Shown: positions 1-8,983 of the stretch, piece after piece
Layout of the letters: each line of letters opens with the position of its first letter
How positions within the stretch are numbered: the stretch's first letter is position 1
Source of the DNA: an uncultured Maribacter sp.
GTDB lineage: Bacteria > Bacteroidota > Bacteroidia > Flavobacteriales > Flavobacteriaceae
DNA length: 34,459 nucleotides
Direction of reading: 5' to 3'
Assembly (NCBI GenBank): GCA_938038975.1
Contig: CALHVP010000212.1
Coordinates: 1 to 34,459 of the forward strand
Notes under the pieces: generated by a model
The model's database searches: none
Told to the model about the DNA's origin: nothing
The model's input: the letters and a program-made list of their open reading frames with translations, nothing else
Program-made: the position numbers and the translations under genes

Positions 1-226
1 AAAGATAACCACTGAAAGTATAAATCTATTAGCACCTAAAATCTTGCAAGTAACCATTCTTGAGCACGGTCAAAAACCTCAACATAATAGCATTAGGGTA
101 TCGTAATTACTTTTTTGCTAACAGAAGCTCAGACGTGAAATCAGGTCACAATTGGTTATAGGTATTTAGAATTACCCTCTTACCGGCCAGTAGAGTCTTA
201 ATATACAAAATACCTACATACCATTT

Positions 227-679
227 TTAGAACATCAAATTAGAATATATCATACTTTTCAAATCTTTGGGAAGTACATCGCGGATATCTTCCATTTCCC
301 CCAAGGAGATGTATTTTCTTAAATAAATAAAGGTAATATCGATGTACTTCTCGACCAGATCATCTTCATATCCAAAATCGTTTACAGCAGCAGGTCCATC
401 AAATTGGCGTACTAGTTCAACGAATTCCTTCATATGCTTAATTTTTGGTTTTTGCTTTTTAACCGCCCAACCGTTTACGTAAACTCCTTTTAAGAACATT
501 GGTAGTTGTGCCATTAATTGTAGTGATTCTTCTACAGGAATGATTTCACGCAAGGCGTGCATTATCGAGACGAATATTCTTCCAGCCTTTTCAGGTTCCT
601 TTTTCATATCCATAAATTTAGAATAATCCTTTAAAAACAATTTTCCTTCCGCTGCGTATTGATTAAAATTAAGTGCCAT
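227..679 (-). CDS. DUF2267 family protein
   Basis: ORF with 'MHALREIIPVEESLQLMAQLPMFLKGVYVNGW', typical of DUF2267. Start moved from 733 to MALNFNQYAAEG (679) because the upstream part runs into the promoter. Confidence 0.75.
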   Translation of the reverse strand: MALNFNQYAAEGKLFLKDYSKFMDMKKEPEKAGRIFVSIMHALREIIPVEESLQLMAQLPMFLKGVYVNGWAVKKQKPKIKHMKEFVELVRQFDGPAAVNDFGYEDDLVEKYIDITFIYLRKYISLGEMEDIRDVLPKDLKSMIYSNLMF

Positions 680-733
680 AATATAAAATTTTAAGTGAAG
701 TTTAAAATTGATGGTTTTATACAAGTGGTGCAA

Positions 734-745
734 TGATGGTGGTCA
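734..745. promoter_or_regulatory. TGA-N6-TCA operator (TGATGGTGGTCA), divergent
   Basis: Centre 739.5. Perfect plus-strand -7 box TATATTTG at 769-776 (centre 772.5, +33). Weak minus-strand -7 box CAATTTTA at 703-710 (-33). Confidence 0.65.
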
Positions 746-798
746 TTTTGAGCAGTTTTTCACCAAACTATATTTGTATAACTACAAAAGCACTTAAA

Positions 799-1072
799 AT
801 GAAAAAAAACTATTCTACCCACCGATTTCTCTGAAAACGCCGAAAATACAATCGACTATGCCTTATTTCTTTGTAAAAGGAAGAATGCACTTTCTACCCC
901 TACTCCATGCCTATTACAATGCTCCATCGACTCCTAAAACTATAATGATGACTCAGGAAGTACTAAAACAACTCATAAAAAAATTACAAGCCATAAATAA
1001 TACGAACAGCTGATTTGAAATATCACCATTCAGACTGACGTACCCCTATAGATTCTTCCTGAAATTGAATAG
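799..1072 (+). pseudogene. Decayed universal stress protein (UspA family) remnant
   Basis: After correcting an A8 run following the ATG, reads KTILPTDFSENAENTIDYALFLC. Further shifts give FYLLHAYYNAPSTPKTIMMTQEVLKQLIKKLQAINNTNS*. At least two frameshifts. Confidence 0.7.
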
Positions 1073-1077
1073 GTAAT

Positions 1078-1341
1078 CTAGACAACCATTGATGCAAGTC
1101 TTGCTTGAAAATTAGACTCTTGTTTTGAGCTTAGCTTAACCTCGCACATAGGATACCCTATACGTTTCAGTTCTTGTTTTACGTGTTGGAGCGAAATCAG
1201 ATTCGCAAAAAGGAACAGCATCGTACTATTTTCGATGTCTATATTTATGATGCGAATATCCAATATCCGATTCAGGTTACGGATAATGGTATTTTTACAA
1301 GATTCAGATTCTAGATTTTTTAGTTTTGCCATGGCTTTCAT
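1078..1341 (-). CDS. Small HMA-like (ferredoxin-fold-like) protein lacking the CXXC motif
   Basis: 87 aa; '...IRNLNRILDIRIINIDIENSTMLFLFANLISLQHVKQELKRIGYP' resembles heavy-metal-associated spacing. Own operator at 1399-1410. Confidence 0.5.
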   Translation of the reverse strand: MKAMAKLKNLESESCKNTIIRNLNRILDIRIINIDIENSTMLFLFANLISLQHVKQELKRIGYPMCEVKLSSKQESNFQARLASMVV

Positions 1342-1398
1342 AGAAGTAAGATTTTAAGGTTTTCGTACTAAAATAAAGCGTAACCTAGCCCTTAAGAA

Positions 1399-1410
1399 TG
1401 ACCTAGATCA
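1399..1410. promoter_or_regulatory. TGA-N6-TCA operator (TGACCTAGATCA)
   Basis: Centre 1404.5; minus-strand -7-like TATTTTAG at 1368-1375 (33 bp centre to centre). Confidence 0.75.
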
Positions 1411-1452
1411 TTTAGGAGTATTTTAACCTTTAATTGATGCGTACACCAACAT

Positions 1453-1746
1453 TTATTGATACAGTAAAAAATCAGGACAAAAAATGGGAAGTATAAAGAA
1501 TATGAAAAGCATAAAAAGAATGGCCCACAAGGCACCCATTAATAAAGGATAGGCCAATAGCCCGCCCTTTGCTTCTGGTCTTAGCGAATGAGCAATTAAG
1601 CCATGAATTCCAATACTACAAAGCATAAAAATAAGTCCTGACAACAGAATTAAAAAGACTTTTGAATGTGTATCGCGAATAGTATAAAGATAGTACCAAA
1701 GACCAAAGGCGACAACAATAATAACACTGTAGATTCTTCTTGCCAT
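1453..1746 (-). CDS. Small integral membrane protein
   Basis: 97 aa with about three hydrophobic segments. Confidence 0.6.
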   Translation of the reverse strand: MARRIYSVIIVVAFGLWYYLYTIRDTHSKVFLILLSGLIFMLCSIGIHGLIAHSLRPEAKGGLLAYPLLMGALWAILFMLFIFFILPIFCPDFLLYQ

Positions 1747-1888
1747 TTCTATTTGTTTTTAAGGTTAACACGAACAATTTTTAAAGTTGAATTGAATCAG
1801 CATCCACAACAAATACAAAGAAATGCGATATCATAAATTTATGAACATCTAGGATTCAAAATACTTCTGTTCAGCTTTTTAACAAATG

Positions 1889-2764
1889 CTAAAGAACCGC
1901 ATTAAAATAAAATAGCTGATGGTTGCCCTCATGGAAACTCATCAAGGGAACCCTACCATAAGATTCCATTTTTTTCACAAGATTGCGATGAAACCACTTT
2001 TTGAAGATGCTTCTCTGTTCCCTTTCTAACATAACCACCATATCTGCATTGACATCCCCAAGATAAACTCGAAGCGATTCAAAAATATCTTCAGAAAAAA
2101 GAAGCTTGAATTCCATCTTATCATAGGATACTTTGTCTGAAAGCATCTCCTTAAACCATTCCAACAGCGTTTCGCCAGCATATTCATCTTCGGTAACAAT
2201 ATGTACCACTTTTATCTGGGAATCAAAGGCCTTGGCCAGTTCTGTCAATTTACGAATAGCATAAATATCCTCTTCCTCGAAAGCCGTCGCATAGACAATG
2301 GTCTTAAGTGATATATGGCTGGCATCCGAAGGAACCGCCAAGATAGGGCAAGGTGCTTTTTTAATGAGATTTTTCGTAGTACTGCCCATCATTATTTCCC
2401 TAATTACACTTTCGCCCTTGATGCCTACCACCACCATTTGGGCATGCCATTCTTCAGCCGTAGAAAGAATACCTTTCAAGACCGATTTGTTTTCTACGGG
2501 CTGAAGCTGAATGTTAGGTGCCTTCCATATGGCTCCCAAATGTTCTTGACAGAAACCCTCCAACTTAATCCGATTTGTTTTAAAGGCGTCTTTCTCCAAA
2601 TCAGGAAAAGGTTCTGAAAGAGCGGTAGCACCTAAAATAGTAGGGTAATCGAACACATGGCAAACTACCAACCTATAACCTAATTGTTCGGCCAGACTTC
2701 GGGCATACTTTAAAGCGGCTACTGAATTTTTTGAAAAATCGGTGGCATACAGAATTGTTTTCAT
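1889..2764 (-). CDS. Universal stress protein, tandem UspA domains
   Basis: MKTILYATDFSKNSVAALKYA...VVVGIKGESVIREIMMGSTTKNLIKKAPCPILAVP. Start placed at residue 21 of the ORF (2764). Confidence 0.92.
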   Translation of the reverse strand: MKTILYATDFSKNSVAALKYARSLAEQLGYRLVVCHVFDYPTILGATALSEPFPDLEKDAFKTNRIKLEGFCQEHLGAIWKAPNIQLQPVENKSVLKGILSTAEEWHAQMVVVGIKGESVIREIMMGSTTKNLIKKAPCPILAVPSDASHISLKTIVYATAFEEEDIYAIRKLTELAKAFDSQIKVVHIVTEDEYAGETLLEWFKEMLSDKVSYDKMEFKLLFSEDIFESLRVYLGDVNADMVVMLEREQRSIFKKWFHRNLVKKMESYGRVPLMSFHEGNHQLFYFNAVL

Positions 2765-2798
2765 TTTCCTAATTTTTTGATCACTATAGAATAGATTA

Positions 2799-3674
2799 TC
2801 AACGTAACGTAAAATCCAGCACATTCAAATTGGCCTCGTTAAAACTCAACAATGGTAATTCTCCATAGCTCTGCATTTTCCTGACCAAATCACGATGGAA
2901 TATTTTTTTTAGGAAACCCTGTTTTTCCCTTTCAAGCATAACGACCATATCCGCATTGACCTCTACTAAATAGTCGCGGAGAGATTCAAAAATATCCTCG
3001 GAAAACAATAGCTTAAATTCCAGAGATTGATAGTTAACCTTCTCTGCTAAAGCATTTTTAAACCATTCCATTTGTATCTCTCCCGCATATTCTTTCTTAG
3101 TAGAAATATGTACCACTCTGATCTTCGATTTAAAATGCTGGGCAAGCTCCACCGTTTTTTGAATGGCATACACATCTTCCTGCTCAAAATCAGTGGCATA
3201 AACAATTGTTTTGGGAGCGGCATAGCTAGCCTCCGAAGGGATAGCCAGTACAGGGCAAGCCGCTTTTTTAATCAGGCGCTTGGTAGTAGTGCCCAATATT
3301 GTGTCCTGAAAAGCACTTTCGCCTTTGGCACCCACTACAATCAGTTCTGCGTGCCAGTCTGCGGCTATCGCCAAAACACCATCTAGAATTGCCAAATCTT
3401 CTACTGGAGCGATCTGAATTTTCTTGGTCTTCCATTCCTGCCCTAAATGTGCTTTACAGAAATCCTCTAATTTGGTACGATGTGTTTTAAGAGCTTGTTT
3501 TCTCATTTCGGGCAAGTGCTCGATAATCATACCTTGGGTAACGATAGGATAGGAAAATACGTGTGTGACCACCAAACGTGCAGCTACCATAATACTTAAT
3601 TTTTGAGCATATTTTAATGCAGCAATAGAGTTTTTAGAATAATCGGTGGCATATAGAATTGTTTTCATTCTCAT
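2799..3674 (-). CDS. Universal stress protein, tandem UspA domains
   Basis: MKTILYATDYSKNSIAALKYAQ...GAKGESAFQDTILGTTTKRLIKKAACPVLAIP; close paralogue of the downstream USP. Alternative start at 3668. Confidence 0.92.
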   Translation of the reverse strand: MRMKTILYATDYSKNSIAALKYAQKLSIMVAARLVVTHVFSYPIVTQGMIIEHLPEMRKQALKTHRTKLEDFCKAHLGQEWKTKKIQIAPVEDLAILDGVLAIAADWHAELIVVGAKGESAFQDTILGTTTKRLIKKAACPVLAIPSEASYAAPKTIVYATDFEQEDVYAIQKTVELAQHFKSKIRVVHISTKKEYAGEIQMEWFKNALAEKVNYQSLEFKLLFSEDIFESLRDYLVEVNADMVVMLEREKQGFLKKIFHRDLVRKMQSYGELPLLSFNEANLNVLDFTLR

Positions 3675-3717
3675 TTATTTAAAAAGTAAATTTAACAACC
3701 ATTACTAAGCTGCTACA

Positions 3718-3729
3718 TGACCTAGGTCA
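3718..3729. promoter_or_regulatory. Perfect palindromic operator TGACCTAGGTCA, divergent
   Basis: Centre 3723.5. Minus -7 TAAATTTA (3687-3694) and plus -7 TAGTTTTG (3753-3760) are each 33 bp away. Confidence 0.85.
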
Positions 3730-3805
3730 TATAACAAAAACGTGGAACATTATAGTTTTGTTACACAAAATGAGTATGTAGACGTAACACCTAAAAAATA
3801 GAATT

Positions 3806-4167
3806 ATGAAGAAGTATATCCTCGCCATGACATTTGCTTGCGCATTGTTAAGCCTCAAAGCACAAACAGAACCGGTAGAGGAAGAAATAAACGTTGGTGC
3901 TGTTTTACAAATCGGTAAATCGGTTACCTATGGGTATTCCCATATTAATTTTCCCAGACCAAATTTTATAATCAAAAGGGGAGGTATTCTCAACTATAAA
4001 GACCTCTGGGGCGAAAAAGTAGTAGTAACCGAGGTATATCAAAATAAAAAAATGAAACCGAGGTTACCCTTGAACGAAAGAACGGAAAAAAGTTTTTTAG
4101 AAATTATAAGAGTGTTAAGGCCAAACTAGTAGAAGCACTAGCTAGCGGTGAACTTATGGTCCAATGA
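3806..4167 (+). pseudogene. Secreted small protein disrupted by a homopolymer frameshift (or phase-variable)
   Basis: Signal peptide MKKYILAMTFACALLSLKAQ. Frame 1 ends at 4129. After an A7 run (4046-4052) another frame continues as NETEVTLERKNGKKFFRNYKSVKAKLVEALASGELMVQ* to 4167. Confidence 0.6.
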
Positions 4168-4274
4168 ACTGAATAAAAATTATGTATTGAACAAAAAGAA
4201 ACCAATGAATAAACTAGTGGTACCGTTACCTAAAACTAGTTAGCGGACATAGGTTTATTGCTACATGTTTATTT

Positions 4275-4450
4275 TCATGTTTTACTCTCTATTTTCAGGA
4301 ACGATCGTTTAGCTCTAACACCGGTAAATCCGAATAGTAACCCAATTCTTTGACTAAAGGCTTTAATACCATCGTGTACTTTTACGTCTTTAAAGAAATG
4401 AAAACTATAGTTTATCTGACCCAAAATGGTTTCCAGTAGTTCTTTGGACT
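4275..4450 (-). pseudogene. Orphan 3' coding fragment truncated next to the IS3 element
   Basis: Minus-strand open frame SKELLETILGQINYSFHFFKDVKVHDGIKAFSQRIGLLFGFTGVRAKRSFLKIESKT*, without a start before the IS boundary. Confidence 0.35.
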
Positions 4451-4511
4451 TACTATATTAGACTGGACATAAGGTTGAGGGAATTGTTGTTACATAATTT
4501 AACTTTGAATT

Positions 4512-4826
4512 ATGTCAAGACGAAAAAAGAATTACAGCGTAGAATTTAAGAAAAAGGAAGTAGAATTAAGCTTTGCAAGAGGTAGTGTAACTCAGATATG
4601 TGAGGAATTGGACATTCCTACTTCTGTATTGAGTCGTTGGCGAAGAGAATCTAATGAATATGGTGAAAATAGTTTTCCAGGTCGAGGAAAGCCAAAACTA
4701 ACGGATCAGCAACGGGAGATAGCTCAATTGAAACTAGAATTAAAAGATATGAAACTAGAGCGTGATATCTTAAAAAAGGCAATCAGCATCTTCTCCGCGA
4801 ACGACAGGAAAAATTTAGGTTCATGA
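4512..4826 (+). CDS. IS3-family transposase OrfA (HTH)
   Basis: MSRRKKNYSVEFKKKEVELSFARGSVTQICEELDIPTSVLSRWRRE...LKLELKDMKLERDILKKAISIFS. Confidence 0.9.
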   Translation: MSRRKKNYSVEFKKKEVELSFARGSVTQICEELDIPTSVLSRWRRESNEYGENSFPGRGKPKLTDQQREIAQLKLELKDMKLERDILKKAISIFSANDRKNLGS

Positions 4827-5022
4827 AGCATCATAAATTTAAATTTCCAGTTGGGAATATGTGTGAAATATTAGGAGTAAGCAAAAGTGGTTATTATAAT
4901 TGGTTAAAATCAGGCCCATCCAAACTATGGTTAGAAAACGAGGCTATATCTATTGAAATACACACTATTTTTAAGGAGAGCTTTGAAAATTATGGAGCTC
5001 CAAGAATTAAAGTGGAGTTATT
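4823..5022 (+). pseudogene. IS3-family transposase OrfB, 5' fragment
   Basis: MKHHKFKFPVGNMCEILGVSKSGYYNWLKSGPSKLW...ESFENYGAPRIKVEL; similarity stops near 5022 and the ORF then runs into unrelated sequence. Confidence 0.8.
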
Positions 5023-5064
5023 TTTTACTTCTCCCAATGCACCTAAAAAAAGAGTTGTTCAATA

Positions 5065-5787
5065 CTACCCCTCCCCGAACCAACGGCTCGGCTTTGTTCT
5101 TACAAGTTTGAATTTATTAATAGCATGTGCCCTTATATGTGCAATCATCTCTTCCACGGAATCGGTTACGAAAAGCAATTTCATGTCTTCCTTATCGATA
5201 CTTTCATTTTGTGCCATAATTTGAATGTGCTGGCAGAGTTCCTTGTGGTATTCAGAACCAAAAATGACAACAGGAAAGTCCCTAATCATCTTGGTCTGTA
5301 TAAGCGTTATAGATTCAAATAATTCATCCAATGTACCCATACCACCTGGCATGACCACAAAAGCATACGAATATTTAATCAACAAGAACTTACGTACAAA
5401 AAAATAGCGTATATCTATCCATGTATGCAAATACGGATTTCGTTTCTGTTCGAATGGCAGAATGATGTTACAGCCTACCGAAGGTCCTCCGGCCTCGTAG
5501 GCACCCTTGTTAGCTGCTTCCATAATACCAGGACCACCACCTGTCATTACTGTAAATCCCAATATTGATAAGGCAGCACCTACTTTTTCCGCTTGTTGGT
5601 AATAGAGATGGTCAGGTTCAAATCGAGCCGAACCAAAAACGGTAACGCAAGGGCCTAGAAAATGCATCTTTCTGAACGCCTTAATAAAACTAAACATAAC
5701 CCTGAACGTAAAAAATAGTTCGTTCAGACGCGATAGCGGTCCACTAAGGAATGGAGATTCTTCTGGACTTAATTGCTGCTCGTTCAT
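5065..5787 (-). CDS. LOG-family (TIGR00730-type) Rossmann protein
   Basis: VTVFGSARFEPDH...MTGGGPGIMEAANKGAYEAGG...VVMPGGMGTLDELFE. Confidence 0.88.
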   Translation of the reverse strand: MNEQQLSPEESPFLSGPLSRLNELFFTFRVMFSFIKAFRKMHFLGPCVTVFGSARFEPDHLYYQQAEKVGAALSILGFTVMTGGGPGIMEAANKGAYEAGGPSVGCNIILPFEQKRNPYLHTWIDIRYFFVRKFLLIKYSYAFVVMPGGMGTLDELFESITLIQTKMIRDFPVVIFGSEYHKELCQHIQIMAQNESIDKEDMKLLFVTDSVEEMIAHIRAHAINKFKLVRTKPSRWFGEG

Positions 5788-5799
5788 TTTGGTTAATCC

Positions 5800-7305
5800 T
5801 TAAGAATCCAACCCAAACGCATAGTATTGTTTTCCAGGTATGTCTTCATATACCCCTTCTAACATTACACCTCCTTTTTTATTTTCCAAAACGGAAACCA
5901 ATGCTTTTACATTGGTAATCTTTTTGCCATCTACATGTGTAATAATATAACCAGGACGCATTTGTGTTTTTTGTCGCAACACCCCAGGGTACAAATTAAC
6001 CACTCGCACACCGCCGTCCAAATTCAATTTTTTTGTGGTTTCCTTATCCAATGTTTCAAAGTCGGCACCCAAATAATTGAGCATTTCTACATTCTCCTTT
6101 TTTGTGATATCGGTAGTTCCTTTTACATTTTCCAAGGTTACTTTCAACTCCCGCTCTTTTCCTTTCCTATTTACTATAACGGATATCTTGTCACCCGGTC
6201 TATGCTGGGCTATAATCTCCTGTAGTCTTGGCGATGTGGCAACGCTTATTCCTTCAACTTTTAAAATGATATCCCCAGGCTCCATTCCTGCCTTTTCAGC
6301 AGCACTATCTTCGTTAACGGTTTCAACCCAAACACCTTCTATAAAATCTACTTTCTTTTCCTTGGCCAAATTTCCGTTCATAGTTGTTATGATAACACCT
6401 AACATACCCCGCTGTACGCTTCCATACTTTAACAAATCGCTTACAACTTTGGTTACGATATTACTTGGTATTGCGAAACCATATCCTGTGTAGCTACCCG
6501 TTCGGGTGGCAATGGCAGAGTTAATACCCACAATTTTTCCGTTAAGGTCTACTAAGGCTCCACCGCTATTACCGGGATTAATGGCTGCATCGGTCTGGAT
6601 AAAGCTCTCTATGGCGAATTTATCAGGATTAATATTAATATTTCGTGCTTTGGCGCTTATGATACCCGCGGTAACGGTAGAATAGAGACTATACGGATTA
6701 CCTACCGCCAATACCCACTCTCCAATTTCAACATCATCAGAATTAACAAAGGACAAGGCTTTTAAATTATCAGCTTTAATCTGTACCAGTGCCAAATCCG
6801 TTGCTGGATCCGCACCTATCACTATGGCTTTATATGTTTCATTGTTGTGCAGTGTAACCTCCAGTTCGGTGGCATTATCGATAACATGATTATTGGTTAC
6901 AATGTGACCTTTCTCATCGATAATCACACCGGAACCAGAACCATACATAGGTTGCTGCGGCATATTATCGGGCATTTGAAAACGGTCCCCGAAAAAATCC
7001 CTGAAAAAATCGGGTAATTGTTGAGGCTGTATTCCGATGTCTTCCCTCTTCGCGGTTTGTGTAGATCGTATATGCACTACTGCATCCAAAACTTTTTTGG
7101 CGGTTTCGGTAAAATCAACAGGCCCGCCCTTAAACTCTTCCTTTTTATGTTCTGCGGATTCATTAGCATCACTATTTCCCGTATAAAATTGAAGTTGTTC
7201 ATTTTCATTGTCTGCCCCAAAATCTTTTACTTCTTTACAGGAAAGTATAAAAACCGATAATACGAGTATTAAAGATATACCTAAACTTAGCTTAGTTTTT
7301 CTCAT
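5800..7305 (-). CDS. HtrA/DegP-type periplasmic serine protease with PDZ domains
   Basis: VTNNHVIDNATELEV; DPATDLALVQIK; AAINPGNSGGALVDLNGKIVGIN; PDZ segments follow. Start at MRKTKLSLGISL (7305). Confidence 0.92.
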   Translation of the reverse strand: MRKTKLSLGISLILVLSVFILSCKEVKDFGADNENEQLQFYTGNSDANESAEHKKEEFKGGPVDFTETAKKVLDAVVHIRSTQTAKREDIGIQPQQLPDFFRDFFGDRFQMPDNMPQQPMYGSGSGVIIDEKGHIVTNNHVIDNATELEVTLHNNETYKAIVIGADPATDLALVQIKADNLKALSFVNSDDVEIGEWVLAVGNPYSLYSTVTAGIISAKARNININPDKFAIESFIQTDAAINPGNSGGALVDLNGKIVGINSAIATRTGSYTGYGFAIPSNIVTKVVSDLLKYGSVQRGMLGVIITTMNGNLAKEKKVDFIEGVWVETVNEDSAAEKAGMEPGDIILKVEGISVATSPRLQEIIAQHRPGDKISVIVNRKGKERELKVTLENVKGTTDITKKENVEMLNYLGADFETLDKETTKKLNLDGGVRVVNLYPGVLRQKTQMRPGYIITHVDGKKITNVKALVSVLENKKGGVMLEGVYEDIPGKQYYAFGLDS

Positions 7306-7333
7306 TACTTTTATATTTATATGTGGTATCAAT

Positions 7334-7735
7334 TCAACCATTTCTTCTCTTTGTTGTTCTATTACTCCTTCCCCTATTTGCATTTTTTTGTTCGTGGTAC
7401 TTTCGTATATTATCGCCCCTATACCCCTTTACACGCTCATATCTTGAACGCCTCAAATCTAGACTTCGATAGCGAGGCGGCAAGACTTTACGGCGAATCC
7501 AAACCCCGCCGTCCAAATAAAGATAGCTACGTGCCGAAAGGTCATAATAAAAACGGTATTCTGGGAAATACACATAGCGCACGACTTCCAGCCGATTGGG
7601 ATAGAACCATGGAGGTGGCGGCTCATTAACAGCAGTAGTCAAGACCATGGGGCCGCAACTTGCCAATAATAATAGGAATATGGTAATTAGAAATAGTACG
7701 GCTGATCTTAAAAGTTCTTTACTGTTGATATACAT
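7334..7735 (-). CDS. Small lipoprotein, unknown function
   Basis: Lipobox-like ITIFLLLLASCGP; first gene of the predicted 7735-5065 operon. Confidence 0.6.
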   Translation of the reverse strand: MYINSKELLRSAVLFLITIFLLLLASCGPMVLTTAVNEPPPPWFYPNRLEVVRYVYFPEYRFYYDLSARSYLYLDGGVWIRRKVLPPRYRSLDLRRSRYERVKGYRGDNIRKYHEQKNANRGRSNRTTKRRNG

Positions 7736-7785
7736 TGCTTTATTAATTTTATAACAAAATAAAGAGACAGTATTGACTTAAGAAA

Positions 7786-7797
7786 TGATCTATATCA
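7786..7797. promoter_or_regulatory. TGA-N6-TCA operator (TGATCTATATCA)
   Basis: Centre 7791.5; minus -7-like TTATTTTG at 7755-7762 (33 bp). Confidence 0.8.
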
Positions 7798-7895
7798 TTC
7801 TAGGCATTAAGTAATAATAAATTCTTAGGATAGATAGTGATACATAAGACAAAATATCATTTAGCAGGCGGCTTTTCATAGTAGGTTCACTTCCT

Positions 7896-8345
7896 TTATC
7901 GTTTTTCGTAACGCCCAGTTTTTTTGGTCAGTTTAATCCTGTATAAGACGCCCTTCATTGCCTCAACATATTTTCCATGTGTATCAATCATCGCATGGCT
8001 CACGGTCATTTCCCCAGTTAGCAAAGGCATCACGCGATCAATAAGTTGTTGCATTCCTTTCTCTCGCTCTTCGGGCGTTTTAAGTTCCTCAAAGGTTCCC
8101 CACGCGATAACACTGCGCCAATTGCTCATATTCTCCATTACATCTACCTCGAAACAGACTTTGGGGTTCTTCCGCATCATATCAATCTTCATTCCCTCCC
8201 GTGTATGCCCGTAGACAAATTGACCATCATACGCATAGGTCATTGGCACAATGTAGGTGGTATTATTGGCATGGCAACCTATCCTGCCCACAACCTCGCG
8301 ATGTAGTACCGTTTCTATTTGATTTGCAGTTAAATCTCCCAACAT
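7896..8345 (-). CDS. Pyridoxamine 5'-phosphate oxidase-like FMN-binding protein
   Basis: GRIGCHANNTTYIVPMTYAYDGQFVYGHTREGMKIDMMRKNPKVCFEVD..NWRSVIAWGTFEEL. Confidence 0.85.
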   Translation of the reverse strand: MLGDLTANQIETVLHREVVGRIGCHANNTTYIVPMTYAYDGQFVYGHTREGMKIDMMRKNPKVCFEVDVMENMSNWRSVIAWGTFEELKTPEEREKGMQQLIDRVMPLLTGEMTVSHAMIDTHGKYVEAMKGVLYRIKLTKKTGRYEKR

Positions 8346-8520
8346 AGCTTAAAATATAAAAATTAACTAACCAACATAATTGATTACGTTCCAAGGGTTC
8401 TGCATACTGGTCTTACTACTTGCCAATTTGAACCAAAATAGGTTCAAAGAGCCAATGGTGAAATCTCACAGGCAGTTACCAGCATCCATCAAAATAAAGA
8501 CGTAACCTATTCTTCCGGAA

Positions 8521-8532
8521 TGATTTAAATCA
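8521..8532. promoter_or_regulatory. Perfect palindromic operator TGATTTAAATCA, divergent
   Basis: Centre 8526.5; plus -7 TACATTTG at 8556-8563 and minus -7-like TTATTTTG at 8490-8497, each 33 bp away. Confidence 0.85.
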
Positions 8533-8617
8533 TTTTAGGATTGAACCACATAAAATACATTTGAAATAACCATCATTGCAACAAACAAATGGCAATAAAA
8601 GGTAAAACAAGAATAGT

Positions 8618-8983
8618 ATGATACGTGAATATTCAAAAAGCTATAACGACCTAATGAGGGCCATGAAGCAATTGGGCACTCGTATACCCGATACAATGAA
8701 AGGTTTTACTAGCCTGCATCGGGCAAGCACAGCCAAGGGAGCACTTTCTAAAAAGACCAAAGAACTCATTGCCCTAGGGATTGCCATTGCTGTACGTTGT
8801 GATGGTTGTATCGCCTTTCACGTACATGATTCGCTTAAAGCCGGTGCAAGTTCTAAGGAAGTACTGGAAACGATCGGGGTAGCCGTAATGATGGGCGGTG
8901 GACCATCCGTGGTATATGGTTGTGAAGCCATGGAAGCGTTAAATCAATTTGCTGTATTAGAGAAGAATGAAGCAAACATATAA
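8618..8983 (+). CDS. AhpD/carboxymuconolactone decarboxylase-family protein
   Basis: AIAVRCDGCIAFHVHDSLKAGASSKEVLETIGVAVMMGGGPS. Confidence 0.88.
   Translation: MIREYSKSYNDLMRAMKQLGTRIPDTMKGFTSLHRASTAKGALSKKTKELIALGIAIAVRCDGCIAFHVHDSLKAGASSKEVLETIGVAVMMGGGPSVVYGCEAMEALNQFAVLEKNEANI

Larger units (their letters stand above)
4456..5025 (+). mobile_element. Truncated IS3-family insertion sequence
   Basis: OrfA and the 5' part of OrfB present, right part missing; boundaries approximate. Confidence 0.8.

Noticed and set aside
1788-1799. TGAATTGAATCA upstream of the 1453-1746 membrane protein gene
   Set aside because: Fits TGA-N6-TCA only loosely and lacks a TAnnTTTG-like box at the right spacing; not counted among regulon sites.
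2298-2617. Plus-strand ORFs opposite the universal stress proteins
   Set aside because: Antisense shadows of clearly coding minus-strand genes with no family signature.
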